A program made the position numbers and the translations under genes. The notes below the pieces were generated by a model. That model saw only the letters and a list, made by a program, of their open reading frames with translations. It had not been told where the DNA came from and made no database searches. 64,000 bases of DNA from assembly GCF_018143015.1 (NCBI RefSeq), contig NC_054742.1, forward strand, positions 55,189,195 through 55,253,194. The letters run 5' to 3'. Shown piece after piece: positions 23,801-35,000 of the stretch (its first letter is position 1; each line of letters starts with the position of its first letter). Source of the DNA: Lytechinus variegatus (lineage: Eukaryota; Echinodermata; Echinoidea; Temnopleuroida; Toxopneustidae).

Positions 23801-26800
23801 CATTACCAAAATACCTGGTATTTTCTGATCGGGGTAAATTTCCTGATCAGAGAATACCTGGACCTGACGAACTTCGAGGCGGTCTGAAACCACCTAATGT
23901 TAATCTGACTTGTCTAGAGCCTGTGTCTACTGTCTACTATCTTTTTAAGGGAAACAAAAATTTTAATCCCAAGAATACATGTAGGATTAATAGGACGTTT
24001 ACATTTTTTTTTCTGTACAGCCTGATGAATACTAAAGGAGGTTTGACTACAGTATATATTGTTAATGATAGCGAATTTTCGTGTACACTTTTGAAGGAAA
24101 TATGCTTACCATGATTTTCTTCCTTTCTCTTTATTACAGCTGGAATTAAGCGATAATGCAATCAAAATTAACTTAAAATTTCTTACCGGATGTCCGAACC
24201 TCACACACCTTAACCTGAGTAACAACAAAATATCAACGATTAATGCATTAGAACCTTTGGTGAGTACAGGACAGTCTGCCAAGTTTTTAGCAGACAGTAT
24301 TTGTTTTGTTTGAATTAGGGAATAGGCCTGGGCATTAAATTGCTTTTCGAGTCATTGTGGGAATTTATATTTATTAAATACAATAGTGATTAATAATTTG
24401 ATATGGCAATGCAGGGGACAATTTTCTTTGTATCGCAATGCAGTTTGTTCCACTTTTTTTTAGAGAGACTGCTGCTCAAAGAGTCATTTGTGTAGCAGAT
24501 TTCAAAACTGAGCTTTTTTTCTTGTGAAAGAAATTGCTCAAATTTGGTTATTACAAGCAAAATTATTCTGTGCAATGACTAAAATGGCGCAACCGATAAG
24601 TCCAAAAGACTTTTGTTCAAGTGAATCTTATTGCACATGTGATAAAATTGTACATGTACATGTTTTTCAACAATTCAAATTTTCATGTGTTTTACAATGA
24701 TATTTTGAACCATGTCATGGTTGAGTGCGAACAACATTTTATTAGTAAAGCAATGCAAAAATAAAGGCTTTTATTTACTTAATTGTGGTAATACAAAAGG
24801 ACCCTTGTTACCTGTTCGAAAGAAAAGTCTTGATAATAAATATTGAATTAAAGAAAAAATAAATATACAGGGAGCTTAGGGCAATTTTATGTCTGAAATG
24901 CTCCCATTCACTGCAATGTAAAGCTTAATCAATGTTGTAGATTTAGCAAGTAGTTTGTGAAAACTAGCCTGGACACTAAAAAGAAAATTGAATTTTCCCT
25001 GGCCCTTACCCATCACAGAAAGAGTTACCAAAGCTAACGCACCTAGACTTATTCCGCAATGATGTAACACGCCTAACTAACTACAGAGAAGAAGTCTTCA
25101 AGCTGTTAACGTCGCTCAAGAGCTTAGATGGGTTCAAGGGATCAAGTGGGGATGTAGCGGACAATTCAAGTCCTTCAGAAGATGAGGATGAAGATGGTAA
25201 GAAATTGCTTCCTTCAACTTTTTATTTCCGTTGGGGCGAGAGTTTTAACTAAATTTTTATCACATTACTATTGTTGTCCTCCAAATTTTCTACTAAGGTC
25301 CCATTCTCATTGATCTATTTTCTTGAACTTGAGTTCAGGATATTAGTTTAAAAGATCACTTCGCTAGCGTTGTCATCACAATCTCTTGAACTGTTTTCGA
25401 GAAGCACTTTGCGTAAAGTGGTCTTGTTGCTATGGAAACGCTCTCAGTGGGGTCACATTTTTCTCGCGAAGTGTGGCATCGCAATTTAGGCATAATCATC
25501 GGTACTCTACATGTACACACTTTGTATTGAGTAGCGCGCCCAACTGGGTGAAGATTGCTTCCCGAAGAACGGTTCTGTCTTCACCTATGAGTATGCCTAT
25601 ACCAGTTTAACTAGGCAACATGGTCTTTAAAATCTAATCATGAGGTGGTTTTCGAAACTTGTTTGATCACTTCCAAAACCACTTCGAGCGTTCCCATTAT
25701 TGGTTAAACTGGTTTAAGAAAGTACATGTAGATTAGAACATGGTCTTATTTAATTACCCTCCTTAATATATGTTTTGAAGAACTGTTTCTTTTTCTTCTT
25801 CTCTTTATCCTCCTCCTTCTCTTTTTCCTTCTCTTCTTTTTTCATCTTTCCCTGCCATACTCCTCTCCTTATTCTAACCAGGATTTAATTTGTCAATATT
25901 GATTCCTGTTTTTACAGTCATTCATTGTATTGATTAGTGAATTGATGAATTAGAAAAAGAGTAGGTTATTATGATCATGTAGATCGATACACTTATGACT
26001 ATCAATTTTTGTCTTGTCTGAATGAAGTTCGGCAGAGACCTAGTAATCACTTTCCCTCTTAGTCTGTTGGTCTGTTTGAAAATGTTTAAGCTTTTGTTCA
26101 ACTCAATCTCATTTCTTTACTTTTGCATGAATTATATTCATACTTGGTACATATGATCCTTGTGCAATACCACATGTGACCTCATGAGAATGATGGAGTC
26201 AAAGGTCAAATGACATGAAGTTATGTTCCTCTTTTGAAGTTTTTTGTGCAATGATCTTTTGGTACTAACACACATGTGTTCTTTGAGGATGATAGGGTCA
26301 AAGGTCATCTAGGGGTCAAAAGATCATGTTGCATATTTTATTGATCGCAAAATCAGGCGAGACTGGTTCATATTTTATCAAGGCACCAAACTGAGGTAGT
26401 GTCCGTTATTGCTCCGCTACGTCTGGGCGAGTAGGCTGATTGCATGTGTGGCGAGTGTAGAATCACAATCTATCGATGTTAACAAATACCGTGTTTACAC
26501 ATCGACTCGGCTCGCGTGTTGAATCCGCGAGCCGGGTTGAAGACTGCGAAGAAGGGATCAGAGATCGCGTTCATACGTACATATGAAAAGGCGAGTTCAA
26601 CACGGCTCGCAGATCTCGAACGGAAGAAGAATTAAGACGTCGCAAATTAAAGGCGGGAAATTCACCGCCGGAATCAAATCTTGTCCGTGCGAACAACAAC
26701 AATGCCAAAAGTGAAAGCGCGTGCAGTGACCTAGGTCAAGAGAGTTCGACACGGCTTTCTGTTTACACACGAAAAAATTGCCGAGTCTGACTCGGGTCGC

Positions 26801-29800
26801 GGGTTGAAACCTTCGATTTTGTAGGATCGATAAAGCCGTGTTCGACACGGCTCGCGGATCACTCTGATCGCGTTTACACAGCATAAAATTGCCGTGTTGA
26901 GCACGGCTCTCGTGTTCAACCCCCGAGCCGAGTCAATGTGTAAACACGGTAAATGTGATAGATCTTGGTCTTTGTTTTGAAATTCAATACTGCTTGAAAT
27001 TGACATTTAAAATAGTACACAAATGTCGTTGCAAGTTAAATTGTTGAATATATGTGGTAGATTTACAGAACATCAATTATGGGCCAGCTGTAAATTTTAC
27101 CCTACTATAGGCATGACAATACATTGTAAATTCATATCTTATCCTTCTTCTGTTAATTAGGTACAGAAAATGAGGAAGATGAGGAGGATGAAGAAGACGA
27201 GGAGGAGGATGAGGAAGACGATGCTGTCGTTGAAGATGTTGACTCAGACGAAGATTCAGGTAACTATTGATTAAAACCAAAACTAGAGCAAAATAAAGAT
27301 AATGATGAAGATGATGATGAACAGCATTTGCGTAGTGCCATTTATCTGTTAACCCTAAATCTCCCGGGGTATTTTGATTCTTGTCATTCCGGGGGGGGGG
27401 CCATAATGGCCCCCCCTTTAGATCTCGGCCGCCGATCGCGCGAGCGACGCAAAAATTTGCACGCTGGTAGTGTGCGATGTAATCTACAAGGCTGTATGGT
27501 AAAATTTTCCAAAATAATGAGATTTTATTTTATATGAATTAATTATGCTAATTTATGCATAAATCATACTTTTTGCTCTAATTCACTAAATAAAGCTCCT
27601 AGAATGCTAATTTTTGGTAAAAATTTTCTTTGTAGCATTCTTAACAATCGTAATTCAACAAAACTTTGGTTTGGAAATAAATTTCTTATGTATTTTATTG
27701 TTTTATGAATTTCTTATGTATTTCTTTGTTTTTTTACTTTTTGTTTTTTGTTTTTTCAATGGAAATTGTTCCAGACATAATTCTGATCATAAACAAGGCA
27801 AAATTAATTAAGTTTAATCAGTAAAATTAGAAATAATGATACATTTATGAATTTTGGCTAAATACGCAATTTGCATTGGATTTGTACATGAAATCACGTT
27901 TATGAGCAATTTTGGGTCTGACATGCACTTGCATAATGTTGCGTAATGTCGTAACCGCGTACCCGGGCGTCACAAATTTGGTCTCAAAATTTGCGCGAGA
28001 CTTGAATGTAAAAAGTCAGTGAGCTGCGAGGTGAAAAAATTTCGCGCAGCAGATATATCGCAAAAATTGTTGAGGGGGGGCCATTATGGTCCCCCCGGGA
28101 GAATTAGGGTTAAAAAGCATTCAAAATGAATTTCAAATGTGCCAGCTCACACATTTTTCACAAAGTTGCTGTTGCTGGAAAAGATGGGTCTTTAGTTCAA
28201 ATTTGAAGTTTCAATGTTTTTACATTCAGTGGTAAATGACCGTCAATCATTCAATGATATATGCTTTGTATAATTATAAACCTACCAAATGAGGCTAAGG
28301 GGGTGTATTAAAATCTGTGTATAGTTGGGCTGAGAGTGGGTTGCCGGTCCATTTACTAGTATTGCAAATTAGGAGGGGGAGGGGGGGCTGGGGTATCTCA
28401 CCAGGGATGCATCCAGGCAGAATTGATTTTTAATCTTGTTGATGTACATTCCAACAAGAAGGCTCTGACCTCATTGTAACTTTTTAGATTGTTCCTTCAT
28501 CCTATTGCACCCCTTCTAACATATTGCTACACTCCCCCCCAAAAATAAAATATAAATGAATAAATAATAACCAGAATTCATGAAAATAATTTCATAAGAG
28601 CGGTACATCTAGAAGTCTGCCGGTGTCCACTCATCCGAAAATATGGATGTGGCAGAAACAGTTGAACTTTTCCAAAGCCATTGTTGCATTTGGACACACA
28701 TTTCAAATTGCAATCATGAATATCTAATGCAGTAAATAAACCTGTCAAAAGTGCAAAAAAAAAAAATAATAATAATAATTTCATTGCATTCCTTAATCTA
28801 TGCTGGAGCTCTGTACCTCTAAAATATTCTCTTCTATAGAACTAAAAATTTTTTTTTTTCCTTTAATAGATGAGGACGAAGATGACGACCCAGCTCTTGA
28901 TGATGAGGACGATGACGATGATGACGACCTCGATGATGAAGATGATGATGAAGACGATGAGGACGAGGAGGATGATGAGGTAGAAGGGAGTGACAATATT
29001 GGCCTCAACTACTTACAAAAGTCAGACCTGGGGGTAAGAGCCGCTTTGAAAAATCGCAAACCTGAGCTCAAACCCCAATATCCTTTGGTTTTCGGATGGA
29101 ACGGGACCCCTTCTCACAAAGAATTGTGATTTATCTGATCATTCACAACAAGGGAAATCCATCAGTGACAAAATTTGTCGTTGAAGAATTGTACAAAGTG
29201 TCTCTTTGGATGATACTGATTGGTCAATACAAGGATGCAACATGAGATATGCATCATATTGCCGGGCTAGAGCCACGAGCATCTTCTGACAGTGTATGCA
29301 CTCTATTAAACTCATTAATCAGAGATGCATTCTGGATTTTGACATTGATGGCTTTCAATAGTTGAGAATGGTAGAATTTATCGCAATCAATGGTTGAAAT
29401 TCATAGAACCAGTCACAACTCTTTGTAAAAACCTGCCCTGATTGTAATCCCCCCCCCCCCCCGGAAAAGAAGAAGAGAAATTTGTTGAGTCTGAACTTTT
29501 TCCAAAAAATATAATGACCGGAACATTTATTCATAATTCCATTAGGTAAATTACTTGCCGATCAATGGGAAATCATTGCAAGTTAAAAAAAAACATGTCT
29601 ACCAAATTGATCTTTTTTTTTCAAATTATGTATACTTAAATTTTTTGAAATTTAGAGAATATTTCTATTGTAAAAAGTCTTGATTGTTTGATCCTCTTTC
29701 ATGAATTTCAGATTTGGGAGGTATGTATAATGTGTGTTGACTTAACATATTTCTTCTATATTCATAAGCGTTTCCCTAAATTTTTGAATTTCACTCTGGT

Positions 29801-32800
29801 GTCTGGCTTTAGGCACTTTACTTCATTTTGTTGACGTGTCCATCCGAAAACCACCCTGCTTTTCTTGCACCTAATCAAAGCTTGAACTGCTTACTGTAAG
29901 CTGTCTTTTGTTAACACCAGTTAACCAGTGTGAGTTTAAAAAAGAAGTTGCACATGTCATATTGCTTATTTTACAACTCTTTGCACTGTGTTTAATTGCA
30001 TTTAGGTCTTTTATTTTATTCCATATTTATAGATAATGAAAGGTGACAATACTGCCTTGGCATCCTATAATGTGTTTTGTTGAAAAAGTCATCAAATACC
30101 GGGCTTGATATGGATTGTATTTTAAAACTCACTGCCAAATGAGATATGATGATCCTATATTTGCACACAGTTCTGTACTCAACTTGAAAAAAAAATCTTG
30201 CAAAATGATTAGAAAAACCTACTCTATACTCTACATGTGTGCAAAGAGAATATTTAAAGTTAAACAATTGTGTATTACATGTAAGTGTGACTCACTTCTT
30301 TTTACTCACTCTGTACTCAACTAACCTTTTCGTGCATGCACTAAACTCATATGTTGACTGTTAACAGGGTTTTTATGGATGAGGGAGTATCTTTTTTACA
30401 TGTAAGTCTTGATGTGCAAAATTCAGTTTCCATCAACAAAAATTAGTGAAAGTTATGGAATTATGGATCACTGCAATTATCAGCACTAAGATCAATGCTC
30501 AGTTTGGGATTGCAGAATCCCAGTGTACAAACCCTGTTTGAAATTATTGAAGGGGTTTTTGTTGGGAGGTGGGAAGTCTTAATGAGTTCATTGGAGATAC
30601 AATTATAGTTCTTCTGATGAACTTTGACAGGTCAGTAACAGAGAAACATAGAAAACACTTTTGGGTGTATGAAGTGGTTCATTCTAGATGATTTCCTGCT
30701 TCTTGATTAATGCTAAGTAACATCCCTGGATTATTGTGTTTTCAACCAAAATTCATAAATGTATGATTATTTTTAGTTTTGCTGGTCTAAAAATGTTTAT
30801 TGTATGCTTTTTATGATCTCAGAAGAGTCCCCAACAAATTTCATTGAAAAAACAATGAAAAACAAAAGGTCAAATACATAAGAAATTGCAAAAAGCAGTA
30901 TAATATACATAAGAAAATGATTTGATATCGCAATTTTTTTCATGTACACTTGCTAAGAACACCACAAAGAGTTTTTATCCAAAAAATTAGTACATTTGGA
31001 GTTTTATTTAGAGAGTTAGAATAAAAAGTATGATTTCGCATACTAATTATGCATAAATTAGCATAATCACGTAATAGTGATTCGCATGAAAGAAATTACT
31101 ATACAGTTTTGTAGATTATGGTCCCAGTGAACCCGGTGCAATTGCGCGGTCGATGGCCGAGATCTCAAGGGGGGCTTTGGAGGCCCCCCCGCCATATGAA
31201 CTCCCAAAATACCCCGGCCTAGATAGGGTCAAACATAAATGAGTTTGATGATGGTTTAAACTTTTGTGGTAACTGTATGCTTATATAGTTTTGCAGTGTG
31301 AAATTATTTATCTTATTTGAAATAGAATAATCTGAATTCCAGCAAATCCTGTCACATATGTGCTTCCAAATAGCCTAGCCTAGGACATCACTGATTATAT
31401 TTTAAAGATTGTGTTGATTATCCCTCACCTAACTAATAATATGAAATCCAATGTCTAGTATTGAAAGAAAATCAAATTGATTCATTTTAAAAAGTAAGCA
31501 AACAGAAAATGCTGCTTTTCTTTGGTATTCTTCTCCATAGAAAGACCTTTGAATGTTTCTTTGGGATAAAAGTTTTTGACGGATAACAGAGGTCGATGTG
31601 CCTCTTGAAATGTAAATTTTCTTTTTCTTTTTTTTTGTTAACTGTCCTTTAAAAGATAAAACTTTATATCATGAATGATACTTCTCAGTTTCATATTTCT
31701 CTTTCTCAAATTCTATTTTCATCTCTTTCATTTCATCAGACAATCATTCACATGTTTTATCCAAACCTCTCGCACAGCATTACCTCCAGGCAAATCTTCA
31801 AATATAAACTGATTTTTTTTTCTTTTTTGTAATTTGATAGGATGATGATGACGAAGATGAAGAGGACTACCAACCTGACAATGAGGTCGATGTTGATGTT
31901 GATGATGTTGATGATGAAGACGAGGATGATGAGGATGATGGTAGGATCCCTCCTTTGAAGCATTTGTTTTATTTTAAAAATGTGTTTAATTGACTTTTAT
32001 TGAAGCATGTTTAGAAATCTTTTGTAGGATAGTTACTCATTATGAAATATTTACAAGTTTGCCTTCACCATTTGAAATAACAGATTATTTGTAGAAATTA
32101 TTATCTGAATTGGAACCATCAAACTATAATCATGATCTATTCTATTAATGGATATTCTTGCTTAATTTTATTTGTATCAGAAATTTGATAAACTATATTC
32201 TGTAAATCTTTCCTGTTTTGAGGCCAATTTACACTAGAAACATTCATACTGTATTATAGACTTGACATGAGCATATAACATGTAGGGGTACCGTATCTGT
32301 TGTTTATCAAATATGATGCTAATTTCTTCAAATAAAAGAAGAAAAAAAAACAGGTCTTGGAAAGAAGTAAACAATAAGAAGCCAAATTCGTGGTTAACTC
32401 ATGATCAAACAACCTTTCCAATTTTTCATTGACATGAGCACTAATAACGAAGATGTTGCGTAAGCTCTCCCAGCAAAGGATTCAAAGTTTTAAGATAGAG
32501 ATGCTTGGTATAGACCAAGATACTAGAATAGTAGTCAGTGATCAAGTTTTTGAATCAGTTGACTTTTCATCAGATCTGTAATTTCCAAATCTTCCAGCAT
32601 AAACTAAGTATTATTAGAAATATTTTAATCAGTTTGCCTTGGATGTTTTTTTTTTCACTATTCAATCTCATGCAAAAAAATGAATGTCAACTTTAAAGGG
32701 ACAAGTCCACCCCCAACAAACAATTGGTATGAATGAAAAGAGAAAAAATCAAACAAGGAAAATGCTGGAAATTTCATCCAAATTGGATGTCCATAGCAAA

Positions 32801-33127
32801 AGTAATGACATTTTAATGTTTTACGTAATTTCAAGAAAAACATTTAAATGCTCATCTTGGTCTATTTGGTCAAATTTTGTTATGTGACAGATTTTCATGA
32901 AATCTTCAATACTTTTTGCTTTTACTAGAACGAACTTGTATCATCAGGGTGAACTTCCCCATTAATGTCTTCTTATTTTCACTGTGAACCTAGCAAGAAT
33001 AATATATCCCCCATAACTATGTTTTTTATTTTCCTAATTTATTTCTACTTCAACAGAAGAAGGTGCACCAAGGGGAGAGAAGAGGAAAAGGGATGATGAC
33101 GATGAAGGTGACGAGGAAGACGACTAG
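17821..33127 (+). CDS. ANP32: ANP32-family acidic leucine-rich nuclear phosphoprotein, 8 coding exons
   Basis: Coding exons 17821-17886, 21182-21328, 24140-24259, 25019-25196, 27161-27259, 28870-29033, 31841-31940 and 33057-33127 join in phase, all with GT/AG ends, to give 314 codons. Residues 1-160 form the LRR domain ([54 protein letters not shown]) plus the C-terminal cap [16 protein letters not shown], colinear with vertebrate ANP32A/B/E. Residues 164-300 are almost wholly Asp/Glu. The protein ends with a KRKR nuclear signal and an acidic stretch. The family comprises nuclear histone chaperones and inhibitors of PP2A and of histone acetylation. The segment [11 protein letters not shown] (about residues 247-257) resembles the H2A.Z-interacting region of vertebrate ANP32E, so the product may be ANP32E-like or an ancestral form. 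The start could also be Met7 (ATGG context at 17839), which matches the vertebrate N-terminus better. The family call is very secure; the paralogue is inferred. Confidence 0.96.
18801..19170. mobile_element. Near-perfect 370-bp hairpin element in ANP32 intron 1
   Basis: The two halves are inverted copies over about 165 bp each, from ACCAGGGGGCCCGTCTTA to TAAGACGGGGCCCTGGTT. Shared inner words include AAGGTCAACATCTAAAA/TTTTAGATGTTGACCTT and AGATGTGATGTATATTCATA. A short centre near 18980 includes TTTGTTTACAAAGG. Non-coding; a long-arm MITE. The 71-codon frame over the left arm is an artefact. Confidence 0.85.
19792..20005. mobile_element. Small hAT-type element in ANP32 intron 1
   Basis: Ends CAGGGGCAGATCCAGG and CTGGATCCACCACTG are inverted repeats. 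They are flanked by GTTTTACC (19784-19791) and GTTTTGCC (20006-20013), an 8-bp duplication with one mismatch. 214 bp, non-coding, with G runs inside each end. Confidence 0.8.
21182..21328 (+). CDS. ANP32: ANP32 coding exon 2
   Basis: 49 codons, phase 0 to 0, between TTTTTAG and GTAAGT. It carries LRR 1-2 ([20 protein letters not shown] and [14 protein letters not shown]). It is close in length and content to the second exon of vertebrate ANP32 genes. Confidence 0.95.
21760..21960 (-). repeat. tRNA-derived SINE fragment in ANP32 intron 2
   Basis: On the minus strand the tRNA-like head reads AGTGTGGCCCAGTGGATTAG, then GGGTTCCAATCCC as B box. A body shared with 61264-61500 follows (GGAAGTAATTCCTCAAAxAGC). 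Not a functional tRNA. Confidence 0.7.
23422..23893. mobile_element. MITE in ANP32 intron 2
   Basis: GTGGTTTCAAACCGCCTCG and CGAGGCGGTCTGAAACCAC are 19-bp inverted ends with one mismatch. They are flanked by CTAATAT (23415-23421) and CTAATGT (23894-23900). The interior repeats AAAxTACCTGxxA and TCCCCGTTAAATTACGAGAA words. The 125-codon frame overlapping the left half is spurious. Superfamily unassigned. Confidence 0.75.
24140..24259 (+). CDS. ANP32: ANP32 coding exon 3
   Basis: 40 codons, phase 0 to 0, between TTATTACAG and GTGAGT. It encodes LRR 3 ([20 protein letters not shown], then [20 protein letters not shown]). The asparagine ladder of the LRR fold is intact. Confidence 0.95.
25019..25196 (+). 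CDS. ANP32: ANP32 coding exon 4
   Basis: 178 bp, phase 0 in and phase 1 out, between CATCACAG and GTAAGA. It holds the last LRR ([10 protein letters not shown]), the LRR cap ([19 protein letters not shown]) and the start of the acidic tail (SPSEDEDED). Confidence 0.95.
26010..26364. mobile_element. Repeat element with AAGGTCA motifs in ANP32 intron 4
   Basis: Ends TGTCTTGTCTGAAT and AATCAGGCGAGACT are imperfect inverted repeats. The interior has GTCAAAGGTCA twice and GGGGTCAAAAG. Same family as 15331-15610. Non-coding. Confidence 0.6.
26488..26950. mobile_element. 463-bp MITE in ANP32 intron 4
   Basis: ACCGTGTTTACACATCGACT and the inverse of the right end (ACCGTGTTTACACATTGACT) continue as CGGCTCG. 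AAAT flanks both sides (26484-26487, 26951-26954). The interior repeats CGACACGGCTCGCGGATC-type words in both orientations. Two antisense frames of 91-95 codons over it are artefacts. Confidence 0.8.
27161..27259 (+). CDS. ANP32: ANP32 coding exon 5 (acidic)
   Basis: 99 bp, phase 1 to 1, between TTAATTAG and GTAACT. It encodes an almost pure Glu/Asp run with one [11 protein letters not shown] interruption. The antisense reading frame here is a shadow. Confidence 0.92.
27353..28109. mobile_element. Non-autonomous piggyBac-like element A, in ANP32 intron 5
   Basis: TTAA flanks both sides (27349-27352, 28110-28113). Ends CCCTAAATCTCCCGGGG and CCCCGGGAGAATTAGGG differ by one base as inverted repeats. 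TTAA duplication with CCC/GGG ends is the piggyBac signature. 757 bp, no transposase. Subterminal GGGGGGGCC runs and ATCTCGGCCGxCGA are shared with copies B and C. Confidence 0.85.
28870..29033 (+). CDS. ANP32: ANP32 coding exon 6 (acidic plus ANP32E-like segment)
   Basis: 164 bp, phase 1 to 0, between TTTAATAG and GTAAGA. It encodes about 40 mostly Asp residues and then [17 protein letters not shown]. The last part resembles the GLSYLMKEEI stretch of human ANP32E, which contacts H2A.Z. The long Ser-rich frame on the opposite strand is a shadow of the Asp codons. Confidence 0.92.
30733..31228 (-). mobile_element. Truncated piggyBac-like element C, in ANP32 intron 6
   Basis: Ends CCCCGGCCTAGATAGGG followed by TCAA (a mutated TTAA). 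It matches the left half of copy B in reverse orientation, for example TTTTTATGATCTCAGAAGAG and CATGTACACTTGCTAAG. The other terminus is missing. It preserves the sequence into which a SINE has inserted in copy B. Confidence 0.75.
31841..31940 (+). CDS. ANP32: ANP32 coding exon 7 (acidic)
   Basis: 100 bp, phase 0 to 1, between TTTGATAG and GTAGGA. It encodes [20 protein letters not shown] and more acidic residues. The [10 protein letters not shown] stretch aligns with DEEDDDDYVEEG just after the H2A.Z contact segment in vertebrate ANP32E. Confidence 0.9.
32693..32965. mobile_element. MITE of the TTAAAGGGGAAGTTCACCC family, ANP32 intron 7
   Basis: TTAAAGGGACAAGTCCACCC at the left and AGGGTGAACTTCCCCATTAA at the right. 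The interior AAATGCTGGAAATTTCATCC matches the copies at 38041 and 54540. Confidence 0.75.
33057..33127 (+). CDS. ANP32: ANP32 coding exon 8 (C-terminus)
   Basis: Begins after TTCAACAG and completes a split Glu codon. It encodes [22 protein letters not shown] and a TAG stop at 33125-33127. RGEKRKR is nearly invariant at the C-terminus of ANP32 proteins and acts as the nuclear localisation signal. Confidence 0.96.
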
Positions 33128-35000
33128 GGGTAGTGGATAATGGGGAGGGAGGGGCGGGGGCGTGGCAGGGGTGTTGATTGGGGTGGATAGCAGGTACTGG
33201 TACTAAAGAATATTTGAGAGAATCTGGAGAATCTATCATGAACATTTTTTGCAAAATGCTGGAATCTGCTTTGTTCTCGCATTTGAAGGCGAACATCCAT
33301 TCCATTTGTTCTAAATTACTACGGATTAAAAAGTTTGAAATTATCCATTCAATAAAAAAAATATGTGATGCAAGACATTGAGCCAAATGTGACGATGAGT
33401 CTAGACGGCCCGGGACAATGTGGAGACAATATCATCATCGCACCTCATGTGGTGTCTGTAAAAGCACGGCCCTTTCCATCGGATATGCTGCAGGAGATTA
33501 CTTTTAGCCAGATGCAGCACATAGGCATCAGAAATCCGACTCGTGTCATCATGTCGCAAAATTACTAAACAAATGTAACTTGAGCTACTAGCTGTTGTAT
33601 CAGAATGGTCGCCCTGTTTCTGCACTACTTCTCAGGATGTTTCAAATCTGCACCTAACCTTACCAGTTAATTGCAAGCATTTTTATCATTTATTGATGTG
33701 CTGCTGTCATGTTCATTGGCTAGGTTTGCCTATTCAATATATAAGCCTGTAGCTTCTTTACTTATGTTTTTTGCAAGGTACTTTACATCAAGACAGTCCC
33801 AGTGGTCCAGTCATTCATACAAGATGTAAAGCAGATTTCTAGTATGAGTATTGCACAGAATATACAAACCAAATGTCAAGTGTGGTCTTTGATGAATCAC
33901 ATAAGGCTTATTGATGATAAATTTATATCCATTTAGAGTAAATTTCGGAACCACTTAAGCAAATCACATGACTTAATCCAGCATGTTAGTTTTTAATTTT
34001 AAACTGTTGAACAGACATATGAAAAATATCAAAATGAATTTGATTTATGAAATGGATTCAAGTTTGATTTATCTTAACGTCACTACGCATTTTTGGCATT
34101 AAGATGTCTCTTGCATTCCATCATGCTTTTGTTTATTCATATTATTTCTTTCTTTCTTTTTTTTTAAGTCGCTACCTGTTTTTATTATCTAAATCAAGAC
34201 TTTTTCTTGTATATTTGTAATTTTGATTAATATCGTTGTTTGTATTTTTTTATATGTAGCTCCTTGTTTTTGGTTCTATGATTCATAAGATTTTCTCCGG
34301 TAGGATCGGAAAGTGCTGCACATGACCAGAGAGATAAAGTGTACAGTTAGGTTTGTTTGTGGAATTTCTCATTTTCGTTTTCCCAAGAATTTTGCTTCCG
34401 AATGATGTGCATACTAATATAAATGTAAATAATTGTTGCCCTGTTAAGAGTATATCATTGAGAAACCACAGTTTGATTCTCAGATGCCTGTGTAGCATTC
34501 AAAACTTCTCTTCAATGCAATCTTCTTCGCGTATAACCTTCAACTAAGGAAATTGGTTGTGTAGTTAGCTCCGAAATCACTTGTTGGATTCAGTATTATT
34601 TTCTTGTAATGGAATTGAAATGTACATTTCTGTTGTATTCCCTCCAAATTGTACTAGGCATATTCCTCATCAAAATTAATGTGTTACAATAAAAAATGGA
34701 AGAGAAAATAATAGCATATTGTCGCTTATAAAATACAGAAAAGATCGCTCAGTTGAATGAATGCCCCATTTTCTATATATATTTGATAGATTGACCAAAT
34801 TACAATAACTTAACAAGCTTATGAGAGTGTAATTACTCAGTTTCCAAAACTGGAAGATTCATGTTTAAATTTTGTAGTATTCATTGAATGTGCCGATCAG
34901 GACAATAAGTTTGAAATGTTTATCGTAGTACTTGTTAAAAGGAATCCTTTTAAAATTGTGTAGATTTATAAAGGCAAAGATGGAATTGCAGAAATAAAAT
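33128..35000 (+). other. ANP32 3' UTR with candidate polyadenylation signals
   Basis: Non-coding, AT-rich, low-repeat sequence follows the TAG stop. AATAAA hexamers at 34688-34693 and 34993-34998 are the best candidates for the 3' end, giving a UTR of about 1.6-1.9 kb. The open frames on both strands here match nothing recognisable and lack supporting features. Confidence 0.45.

Noticed and set aside
25290-25745. Possible further MITE in ANP32 intron 4
   Set aside because: AAGGTCCCATTCTCATTGATC and the inverse of the far end (AAGACCATGTTCTAATC) are only loosely similar and no target duplication is visible. Left out as unsupported.
26597-27006. Two overlapping minus-strand frames of 91-95 codons
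   Set aside because: They fall within a CpG-rich MITE; repeated peptide pieces ([15 protein letters not shown] type) come from internal repeats.
28793-29008. Poly-Ser open frame on the minus strand
   Set aside because: Exact antisense shadow of the Asp-rich ANP32 exon 6.
33365-33568. 67-codon frame just after ANP32
   Set aside because: It lies in the 3' UTR, on the same strand, without a recognisable domain or splice structure.
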